From the NCBI GenBank assembly GCA_951213105.1, contig OX578138.1, forward strand, positions 64,889,040 to 64,953,039: a DNA stretch of 64,000 nucleotides, given 5' to 3'. Position numbers and translations under genes: made by a program. Source of the stretch: Amaurobius ferox. Taxonomy: Eukaryota > Arthropoda > Arachnida > Araneae > Amaurobiidae. The notes under the pieces are model-generated. The model had not been told where the DNA came from. It did no database searches and was given only the letters and a program-made list of their open reading frames with translations. This document shows, piece after piece, positions 34,556 through 44,298 of this stretch. The first letter of the stretch is position 1. Every line of letters starts with the position of its first letter.

Positions 34556-34588
<33 letters not shown>

Positions 34589-34598
<10 letters not shown>

Positions 34599-35470
34599 AT
34601 GTGCGCGTAGTGGTTGTATTTTATCTGCTTTAATTATTTTATTGTTTCATCATTAATTACTTGACATCTATATTATAAAAGGGAATGTCTGTGTGTGTGT
34701 GTGTCTGTCTTATACACTATACGTTTCGCGACTGCACGTTGGAGAGCTACAAAATTTGGCAATCGGAGATCTGGGGGGGGGGGGGGGGGGGGGGGGGGGG
34801 ACACATGAAAACCGATTTTTAAAATTATTTTTTTTGTTATTTAATGTTTTATGCGATTTCGATTGTTATTTGTCCTTTTTTCTCCACGATCCAGACATCG
34901 CAGAAAAAAACAAATCACATCACCGGAAAAAGCAGACAATTGCGAGTAAAAATATATTTTCAAATCTCAATTTTGATTTCTAATATGTTTTAAAGATTTT
35001 AAAACAAAAGTCACATTTGGCTCAAAAAAACGATTTTTGGTTTTTAAATTCTCGCATAGTAAAAAGTACTCATAATTTCGACTAATAATTTACATTTTTA
35101 GAAAGCTGAGACATCAGGCTTTCTTACAAACCCAATCTGGTCAAGAAATAATTATAAATATCCACAGGATCGCGATTTCAATGAACTAAGGATTTTGAAT
35201 TTCTCGGCAAACCGCTAATGAAGTCCTTCACCCACGTTTTCCCCCGCAGAAGTTTTTTGCTCAGCAGGAGGAAAGGTGGAGGTGACGTCACGGTTCTGAA
35301 TACGCAATAGGAATGAAAATGGCGAAATTAAGAGCTTAGCATATGGTCATTATAAAATTTAAATGATTGAATTATGGTGAATTGAATTGTGGCGATGTAT
35401 TGATTGCGATGTATTATTGTGGCGTAATGTATTGTTGTATTGTAAAAACTTAATTGTGGCGATGTATTTC
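34589..35470. other. Repeat-rich stretch with (TG)n and a 28-base G run
   Basis: TG repeats at 34586-34600 and 34688-34705 and 28 G at 34773-34800 sit in a sequence starting CTATATTATAAAAGGGAATGTCTG. A similar start (ATATAAAGGGAAATCTCTCTC plus TG repeat) is seen near 41432, suggesting an unclassified interspersed repeat. No gene was seen. Confidence 0.5.
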
Positions 35471-35471
35471 A

Positions 35472-35507
35472 CATTAAACATGTGGGTCCGTAAGTTCTTC
35501 CGAGAGG
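35472..35507 (+). repeat. 36-bp isolated internal fragment of the SINE
   Basis: ATTAAACATGTGGGTCCGTAAGTTCTTCCGAGAGG matches the middle of the SINE body, but neither the head nor the tail is present around it. Nearby, AATTAAGAGCTTARCATATGG and the following bases occur twice (35326-35364 and 35574-35612). Confidence 0.7.
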
Positions 35508-35613
35508 AATGGCTATTTAATGGATATTTAAATAGATATTTTAAATGATGGAACGATGGAATGAGGATGATAGAATTAAGAGCTTAACATATGGTCATTA
35601 TAAAATTTAAATT

Positions 35614-35805
35614 AGAGCACGGGAACTGCACTCGGTAGGCCCGGGTTCGATTCCCGCCACTGCCAAAACTGCCGCCGTGTTCACGGGAAGTACGATCACG
35701 TTAAACATGTGGGTCCGTAAGTCCTTCCGAGAGGTTGGTGGTAGGGGAAGGAGGGTACGGTTCCTGTGGATGCCTCTCCCACTGGGTTCCGGTCTAAATT
35801 GGGTG
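35614..35805 (+). mobile_element. SINE copy lacking both extreme ends
   Basis: It starts inside the tRNA head (GAGCACGGGAACTGCACTCGG), keeps the B box GGTTCGATTCC, and stops in the body at CTAAATTGGGTG without the CAACAAC tail. The A box is missing. Confidence 0.85.
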
Positions 35806-35836
35806 AATAAAAAGAAAGTTATGGAGATTGTCGCAG

Positions 35837-36094
35837 AGAGCGCGGTAACACAGTGGTTAACGCACGGGAATTACATTCGGTAGGCTCGGGTTCGATTCCC
35901 GCCACTGCCAAAACTGCCGCAATTTTCACGTGGAGTACGATCACGTTAAACATGTGGCAAGTCCTTCTGAGAGGTTGGTGGTAGCAGAAGGAGGGTACGG
36001 TCCCTGTGGATGGCTCCCCCACTGGGTTCCGGTCTAAATTGTGTGGCACCTTCTGGCCGACCAAACAGTTACCTTACACCTTTCTGGTAGGTCG
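35837..36094 (+). mobile_element. tRNA-headed SINE copy, 3' tail truncated
   Basis: The head has A-box-like GCGCGGTAACACAGTGG and B-box-like GGTTCGATTCC. The body is complete to CTGGTAGGTCG and then passes into other sequence without the CAACAAC tail. It lies 31 bp after the preceding SINE in the same orientation. Confidence 0.87.
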
Positions 36095-36200
36095 CGCCAG
36101 CGAGTTTGCCACGGTCAGAATTTTCAAGGGTAGCGAATTCACAAAGTTATGAAGCATTAAACTTTATGACTTAAGTCGCTTTTCCACACATAAAAATGCC

Positions 36201-36258
36201 CGGCCGTCCAAATAGTTGCTCTTAGTCCTTTGGACGAGTCGGACGGTCTGTGTCTTCA
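36201..36258 (+). mobile_element. SINE tail only, with target duplication
   Basis: Only the last ~58 bp are present (CGGCCGTCCAAATAGTTG...GGACGGTCTGTGTCTTCAAC). ACACATAAAAATGCC occurs at 36186-36200 and again at 36259-36273, a 15-bp target duplication, so this is a genuine 5'-truncated insertion and not a leftover. Confidence 0.82.
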
Positions 36259-36429
36259 ACACATAAAAATGCCCCGCTTCAGGCAACTAACCAATCAGGG
36301 ATGGTATTGACCATTTCTCAGCAAAAAAGGGGTCCAACTTTAAACAGATATAAGTCGGTCAATTTTGGTCGTAAAAGGATGATTTTTTTTATTTTGCATA
36401 AAATTGTATGAAGATGATTTTCCTAAATA

Positions 36430-36622
36430 TAATTGGTAGGACTGGGGGACTGTATAAAAATTTATATTTCGTATTTCTTTCAGAAATGCATTTATTGATT
36501 TAAACTGTTTCTAAGATAATAGATTTTAAAATTTGAAATATTTTTGCAATTGGAAGTGTATCTCTGTGACTAACGGTTGAGAAAATAGCCATTGGGCACC
36601 GATAGCACTGGACACCCTGTAT
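36430..36622 (-). mobile_element. Mariner-type terminal fragment (second copy)
   Basis: It ends GGACACCCTGTATA at 36608-36621 and resembles 29041-29242 along its length. No partner end was found. Confidence 0.55.
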
Positions 36623-38237
36623 AAAGAATTTTTGTTTTAAAACTACCTTACAACAATGAGATTTTTATGGGCCATTCTGGGTATGATTCCGGGTGTGGGT
36701 TAGAATCTGAAAGGAGGATCAACTCCAATTTGGTGAAATGCTGTATTGTCATTGCAAATGTGCATGTTTGTAAAATTTCATGAAAAAAAATTGAAAATCT
36801 GCTCAGTAGAAGTAGGTCAAAAAATGATTTTAAAATTTGACCCAAATAAATAAACAGAAAAACCAGCTTAAATAAAAGTGTAAAAATAATAATAAACATG
36901 ATAAATGCAATAGAAATATACTGTATGTTATATACAAATCAAATTTAACTACATTAAGAAGTTAATAAAAGTTACCCAAACAGGTATTGTTTGTTGCTGA
37001 TTCATATTTTCTTGTTAAGAGGAAAATTTCCTAAATATGAAAAATGCAGGTCCGCTTGAAGCTTAACAGTCTGTTACAAAATATTTCTTCAATTTTCATA
37101 AAAATTGGTAGATTTCAGGAGTAAGAACAAAATGATAATGCACACAAAAAGCTGATCACCTTATAAGTAGTCTAGTTTTGGCTCTTTCAGCAAGTCTATA
37201 ATTTTTTCTTTATACCTTATCGTGTTAGGGCTGAAGTTGGTCTTGATCATTTATTTTTAAATTATTATTCACAATTATTGCATATTTATGCCATTTCTCT
37301 GTCATAATTTTAATCCAATACAGGCCTAAATTGCATTTGCAAGTAAATAAAATTTGTATAACCAAAAAATACAATTGAATTGAATAAAGTACAAATTAAT
37401 GTTTTTCTCTGAAAACCTACTTACTAGGACTTGGGTATTTTAATAAACTATTTTTATAAACTATTTTAAATGAACCTGTTACATTGAACTCAGATTTCAT
37501 AAGATTAAAAAAATTCACTACATCAAATAAATACTGTGATAAGCAGACAAAAGAATGATAAATTATATATATATGACATGAATTATAATACAAGTACCTT
37601 GAATATTTTCTATTTCCTTCAATTGAAAATATAAGGTTGCTTCATATACAGACATCAGGTTTATATTCTTCAAACTGAGTTTGATAGCATTTAACACATT
37701 TAAAATATGTAAACTTAATGGAAGTTTTAAGTTCTCATCAAGACAGTTTCCAAGCAGTTTATTAGCAAATTAAAGAAAACACTTTCAGTCTGAAATGTCC
37801 AACTTTATCTCACAAAAGATATCACTAATTCAGAATTGATGAACTCATTGGAAAAGTAATCCGTACCCATCAACTAATGCTAATATAAGAACACAGTATA
37901 ACTTCTGAAATCCTGCACAGTCCTTACAAAAATTGACAATGCCAGATTGTGAGATATTCCAGAATTCTCTAAATACTGTAAATTATATTACATTACCTAC
38001 AAGATTGTAAATGCAAAGAAAAAGTATTGTGATGGGGTAAAGCATTCAACTTTCAGATATTAATGGACTTACACATCTTGAGTATATTTTATTACTTTAA
38101 AAAATATAATTGTTGCTAAAAAAAATAGTCATTTTATATGTAATGTCTACTTCCTTCTCTAGAGAAGTATTATTTCCATGATAAAAACACTTGTCCAAAT
38201 TTAAAGTCTATATATTTTTAAAGATGATTATTATGGA
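36623..38237. other. Intron sequence, no exon recognised
   Basis: AT-rich DNA. The frame 36648-36899 (minus) is hydrophobic only because of AT-rich composition. Nothing identifiable was seen. Confidence 0.45.
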
Positions 38238-38800
38238 AAAACACTTTTTATCATCTGTCTGTCTATGCCAAATCGGTATAACTCCATTTTCTTCAAAACT
38301 ATCGAACCAAATGAAGCCAAATTTTGTACAAGTTAGGCTGCAACACAGTAAAAAATCAATAAGGTGGTTAATTTTTTTTTAATTTTGCATGTGCACAATA
38401 TATAGAAATGTTATTTTCATAACATTGTAGTATTTTGGAAGCCATTCAACCAACTGAAACCAAATTTTACACAAATGTAGCCTACTATATGCTTGAAAAA
38501 CCACTGTCAAGATTTTGTCTTTAAATATTACTTCATGACATGTGAATATATATTTTGCCATACAAATTTTATAACCTGTTTTTTTCCAAACCTACTCAAC
38601 CAACTAAAATCAAATTTTGCAAAGACAGGCTACTACATAAATGTGAAAACAGCATTATATTTTTAATTTCTGCCTGTATTGTAAGAAGAATGCACAAGGG
38701 CATTTTGCATTTTATTGTAATACTTCCAAAAATACTTAAAAATAATACCAAATTTGGTACAAAAATAGACTGTTACAGAAGTATGGGTGCCTCAGTAATA
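38238..38800 (+). repeat. Four diverged ~150-bp tandem units
   Basis: The motif AACTATCGAACCAAATGAAG..AAATTTTGTACAAG.TAGGCT recurs with changes near 38297, 38441, 38592 and 38730 (CAACCAACTGAAACCAAATTTTACACAAATGTAGCCT; CAACCAACTAAAATCAAATTTTGCAAAGACAGGCT; and a weaker fourth). Unit length is about 145-155 bp. It probably belongs to an interspersed repeat. Confidence 0.6.
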
Positions 38801-39267
38801 TATTATTACAGGCATAAAAATTAGCTTTACAAAAAAAAAAAAAGGGGGGGGGGGGAACGAGTACAGAAGGGGGGGTTTTTGCTTTACAATGAAACAAACA
38901 TTGCTTGATTATGTGATTTGTAGCAATACATCTGTCGGAAATTTTGACCAGAAAAAGTCACCTAAGAAGGTGTACTTCTTTGTAAGATCATGGGCATATA
39001 ACAAGATCATGTATGCACACACTACCAAATAAATGAATGTTTTTAAGTACTTTAAAACTGGAAATAAATGGACACCATTATTTAAGAGTTATCACAAGCC
39101 ACACTTAAAAGAGATTAGAAATTTTACTTTTGCATGTGCAACATCTCTTTATAAAAATCCATCCATTTTCATGAAATTTCCGCTGTTTCAACATACCAGA
39201 TTTGACTAACATTATATTTTAACCTCTGATATTCCTCGAATTATTCAGTATGTTCCATAATGTATGA

Positions 39268-39990
39268 GAATATGGTACAAATTTATAATTTGATGTTAAT
39301 TCAAAGCAACAAAAATAAATCCGATAAAATAAATAAATAAATAATATAAAATATTTTCTTGACTACATTATATTTACAAGAGATTGCATACAAATAAAAG
39401 GGCTTTGTTAATGCTGAATATGATCAAATATAGCAAACAGTTGTAACAACTTTTAAATATGAGATAAAAAAGAAATACCAATCAAAGATATGTGAAGATA
39501 TTTAATCAAAGATTATTGAGAGGTAGCAAAAAATCAAATGATAATTTAAATAAGAAAATATGCCAGAAGGCTAAAATTTGTGATGGATTTCTAATATTCT
39601 TAATGCAAGATTTGAGTTTTACTGTATCTTGGGAATATGGTACAAATTTATAATTTTGATGTTAATTCAAAGCAATAAAAATAAATCCAATAAAATAAAT
39701 AAATAAATAATAAAAAATATTTTCTTGACTACATTATATTTATAAGAGATTGCATACAAATAAAAGGGCTTTGTTTAAATGCTGAATATGATCAAATATA
39801 GCAAACAGTTGTAACAACTTTTAAATATGAGATAAAAAAGAAATACCAATCAAAAATAATACATTGAGAGGTAGTAAAAAATCAAATGATAATTTAAAGA
39901 AGAGAAAATATGCCAAAAGGATAAAATTTGTGATGGATTTCTAATATTCTTAATGTGGGATTTGAGCTTTACTGTATCTTTTAACTAAAA
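39268..39990 (+). repeat. Tandem duplication, two units of about 362 bp
   Basis: Unit one runs from GAATATGGTACAAATTTATAA to TTTTACTGTATCTT (39268-39628); unit two, with few changes and small indels, is 39631-39990. It is non-coding and lies just downstream of the last exon A at 40092. Confidence 0.88.
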
Positions 39991-40091
39991 CTACAACTAA
40001 TTTTTGTATATTGTGGTTCTTCCATTTCAACATTAAAAAAAAAAGGCCAACTCTTAGATGTAATGCATAACTATTCATCTCCTAGTATATC

Positions 40092-40480
40092 TCAGGTGTT
40101 TCCATTCAACTCTGATTTTATTATCAATTTTCGAACTGTATCTCTTTTGACACGCTGCAGATTTTCTAACCTACATACAAGTTGTCTAAGCAAACTAATA
40201 TGGCCTGAGTCAACAGTGCTATCATCAATAGGATCCTTGAAAGAATCAGGAAATTTGTTTGTTAGTTCTATTGCATAAAGCTCTAAATGTTTCTTCCTGG
40301 GAACAGGTATAATTTCCCTGATATGATCAATAATAATTCGAACCACATTTCGTCTTTCCGAATTTGTTGGTCTTTCTTTATTTTTCAATTTTTTGGTAAT
40401 TATGCCAGGAAATTTATAAAGTGGTATTTGTAGAGGTGAAACTCTGTCTGCACAAATTACTTCTGGATCAACACAGGGTT
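40092..40480 (-). CDS. SAMD3-like last exon A of the modular gene
   Basis: The acceptor TTTATTTCAG ends at 40481. The exon enters in phase 1 (G from the preceding exon plus AA gives Glu) and encodes 129 residues to a stop at 40092-40094. The core reads LQIPLYKFPGIITKKL, RPTNSERRNVVRIIIDHI, PRKKHLELYAIELTNKFPDSFKD, SLLRQLVCRLENL and a basic end. This is the conserved block of SAMD3-like proteins (I/VP..K.P..........RP....R..MVRI....P.KKH......K....YP.SFKD........LL.QL..R..NL). Its incoming phase matches the SAM-like exon at 50749-50959. The exon at 16549-16916 is its paralog. Confidence 0.82.
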
Positions 40481-40902
40481 CTGAAATAAATGGAAAACAC
40501 ACTTTTAAAAATTATATATGAACACAATGACAACAGAAAATAAAATAACATACTTTTTGTGTGTTCTAAACTTGACTACTCACAAAGTCTTCTAAAACTC
40601 ACTACTTAAATGGTTTTATTTAATAAACCATCTTACATAAAATATTCACAATAAATATTTAAATAAACCTATATCTATAAATCTCAGTGTGTATGTATAT
40701 AAATGAGAATGTAAAATGAAGATTTATGATACATCTACTAAGCTTTGAAACTTGAAATTTTGAACCGATATAAAAATAGTTTTTACCTAAATCCCAGCAA
40801 ATGTTGAAATGGAAATAAAATTTAGCTGATTTAAAAGAAAAAAAAAATTCTCAAAATTTGAACTTTTATTATTGAAACTTTTTTTTATAGAACTATAACA
40901 TA

Positions 40903-42392
40903 CAGGGTGTTTCAAAACAATTATATGACTAAATATTTTTTGAATGATTGGTCACAGACCCGTGGTTTCAATTTATACTTCAAATAAGATACACTTTCAG
41001 ACAAATGACAGTTTTGAACATGTGATATATTTTAATAAAGTGTTTCGCATAGGCTATCTATAAAGAAAGTTCCAATTAACAAATTGTTCCTTATTCATTT
41101 AAAGAGCTTTTAGGGAAAAAAAAAATCTGGTTCTTTAATATGTAAAGTTAGCCTTAAAAATACTATCAAAGTTATAGGATTTAAATCACTTAGAACCAAT
41201 AAAATACAGCAATATTGTAGCATACAAAAATTGAATTTTATTAGATAAAATAATCATCTAAAAACTTGTGTACCTACCTTTAGTTCAGCTAAAGTATTAT
41301 ACTGTCCCCAATTATTCATTGAACACTTTTGAGATGATGGAACTCTTTTGTTTGAGTAATTGGGCAATGGAAATTTTTTTATAACAGAAAGTTGGTTTTT
41401 CTATTTTTTGTATGATGATAGTTTATCTGATATAAAGGGAAATCTCTCTCTTTCTATGTGTGTGTGTGTGCGTGTGTGTGTCTGTCTGCAATCTGTAGTG
41501 GGAAATCTAAGCATCATATGTCCATGAAATTTGGTACACAGGTACTTCAGGATCCGAAAAGGTGCATCTCAGCATTTTTCTTTTAATTTTGAATTAGTTT
41601 TTTAGTATTTTATGTTTTAGTCCAATTTACAATGATTTTGGAAAATATTCACACAAATCGATCGGTTCCTTATTAATCAAAAATATTATTAGAGTTTCAA
41701 TTTAGACATCATCTGAAAGATTAAAAAATTCTCTTTCAAACGAACTTTGAACGGAATCCATATGATTAATAGACAAATTTTCATAAGTTTTAAAAATATA
41801 TATACATTTTGTGCATTCTAAACACCTCAGATTTTTAAATTGTGATATGAAAAAAATGATGTGCAATCTGATGTTTATAATTTAATAGCAGCTCCCAGAC
41901 TGCTCTAAAATAAAAAAAAATAATTTCAAAAACCAATCCATTAATTAACTATATATTTTTTAAGTCATTGAATTGTTAAAATCTGAAGTCATGAATATTT
42001 GATGATGAATCTTACATATCATTCCCCCCCCCCCCCCCCATGGTAGAAGCCGAACAGGATCGGACCCATTTTAAAAATAGAGGGAAGGATATAATTTGGG
42101 GATGTGATCGTTACACTGGAGGTCATGGCATGGATTGTATGCAATTTTTTTTTAGATTAATAAATTCTTTCTCCGTTATTTCTGTTAATAAATTTATCTC
42201 TGTTATTTTGGTAGATTAATAAATCAATTTATCTCTGCTACTTTTTTAGATTAATAAATTCAATTTATCTCTCTCGGGCAATGCCAGGTGCATTTTTTGG
42301 TCTTATATAAAGCATTTCGTAAATTTAAACTATGGGTCTATGACCAATTGTTCAAGAGATGTTTAGTTGTGCAATTTTTCTGAAACACCCTA
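40903..42392. mobile_element. Mariner-type non-autonomous element with nested insert
   Basis: CAGGGTGTTTCAAAACAATT at 40903 and the inverse, AATTTTTCTGAAACACCCTA at 42392, stay similar for about 75 bp (both include GGTCAYAGACCCRTRGTTT). TA flanks both sides. There is no transposase inside. The interior from about 41432 contains TG repeats and an unrelated repeat ending near GGGCAATGCCAGGTGC at 42288, likely a later insertion. Confidence 0.75.
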
Positions 42393-42394
42393 TA

Positions 42395-43917
42395 TATTAT
42401 TAGAATACTATATATTACTTTTTCTGGAATGACATCTTTAAATTCCAAAACAAGTAATCCTTCAGTGATTTAAACAGTTAGAAAACTATTAATTATCATT
42501 GTTTACTTCTGAAATCATTATTGAAACTTTTGTTAAGTTAGCTGACAAGATTTTTGAGTCACTCAATAAACACAACTCCCAAATGTGATTCTGGTGAAAT
42601 GTGATCACACAGAACTATTGTTGACTGTTCTGGTAATATGTTGGTTCTAGTTTTGTACAAGATGTTTAATGGGAAAATAGACTGAAAATTGAATTTTAAA
42701 TGGACAATATTAAAAGATTAACATTTCCATATTTGATGATACCAGTTTTAAGTTTTGGAGATATATTTTCAGGAAATAATAACATTACTTCATTAAAATA
42801 TATTATATTGAATTCCAGACTATTAATGCAAATCAAGATACTAGTAGTTTTTGCAAAGAAATTTGATTTGACGCAAATTAAATGCACATGTGTTCATATA
42901 TTGGATATATTTGCAAATGGAACTAATGTACAGTTCCAATTTAAATAATCTATTCTTCAGGCAAAACTGGCTTAAGTACAATGTATACATGGTTGGGAGA
43001 GGTTTTTATTGCGTATGAAATACCAATGTAATTTAAAAATAACAAGCAATGCAATTGTTTCGGCTATTTGCAACTTTCTATTCTCTCCAACATAATGTTA
43101 CTGCTTATTTTCTTGAAAATGTACGTCTATTTCTATTTACTAGAAAAAATACCAAACATTACCCGGTATTTAAAATCATGCTGCCTCGAGAGCATTTCAA
43201 ACATGTTAATTCATTATAAAATGGATTCATGCAGTTTTATGAAATAGAAGAAAGTTTTATAAATGCAAATAAAATGTATGCAGTGGAAATAATTACAAAT
43301 TGTAGAAGAACGGATAAAGCTTTCTACTTTATTGAATTGTATGTATCGCAAGAATAGATGTGTGCTTCTGATAATAATAAGTTAAAATAATAATATGACT
43401 TGTATTTGATGCATCTGTTATTTTTCGAGTGATATATATATTTTAAATTTGTGTTGTAATTGCTAGCAGCAAAAGTTCAATAACAATTTAAGACATGAAT
43501 AATTAATTTATGATTGGCTATCTTCAAGCACAGTATAAGAAACAGCGAAGAAAATCAACTAAGCAATATATATCAAGAAAATTGTTTGCACATTGTTCTT
43601 AAAGTAAAACAAATATTTATCATACCAACTGCATTATTTGCCTTATAAGTCTTATTTTAAATGTTTAACTGCCAAATTTTACAGCCAAAGAGTAGTCTGT
43701 TTAGAATTCTGAAAATTATTAAACTATTTCATCTTTCATCTTAAATGTTTTCTATTATATTTAAATTACTAATGATTAGCAAAATTACAGTTCAAATTAT
43801 ATTACCTACTAATTTTTTTCACAAAAATTTTAAGCTAGTATTTTAAAGCTAGTAAAAAGAAAGAAATACATTGTCCAATTGTAAAAAGAATATATACATG
43901 GATGGAACAGATTTAAC
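42395..43917. other. Intron sequence, no exon recognised
   Basis: AT-rich DNA; overlapping open frames at 42696-42948 on both strands lack domains. No repeats with clear ends were seen. Confidence 0.45.
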
Positions 43918-44298
43918 ATACATATTAGGGTGTCCCAGGAGAGGCAAAAAAAATAAAAAGTTTGAAAATGCCAGGTCTCACTCTCTAAAAATGTTCTTTC
44001 TGTCATAATATGATATTACAAATAAATTTAAGTCATTTCACAAAGTTTTAGAGGTCCCTCAAGCTAATAGAAAATAGGGAATTCGTGCAAAATTTGAATT
44101 TCTAATTAATATGCAGATTGCAGAATTCTACCATGCATCTCTGATCTCATCTGATGTTATATTTTTATTACATTTTTTAATTAAAATTTTTAATTATACA
44201 AATATATCTGAGTGCTATATTTCATTTTTCTGATCATTACTCTTCTAATGCTCTTCAATCTTTATTAATCTGCTGGATTTCATTAAATTAATAGCATA

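Noticed and set aside
42288..42303. Helitron 3' end
   Set aside because: GGGCAATGCCAGG resembles hairpins seen near Helitron ends, but no CTRR terminus or 5' TC end could be matched. The same holds for CCTGGCATTGCCCAGG near 56711.
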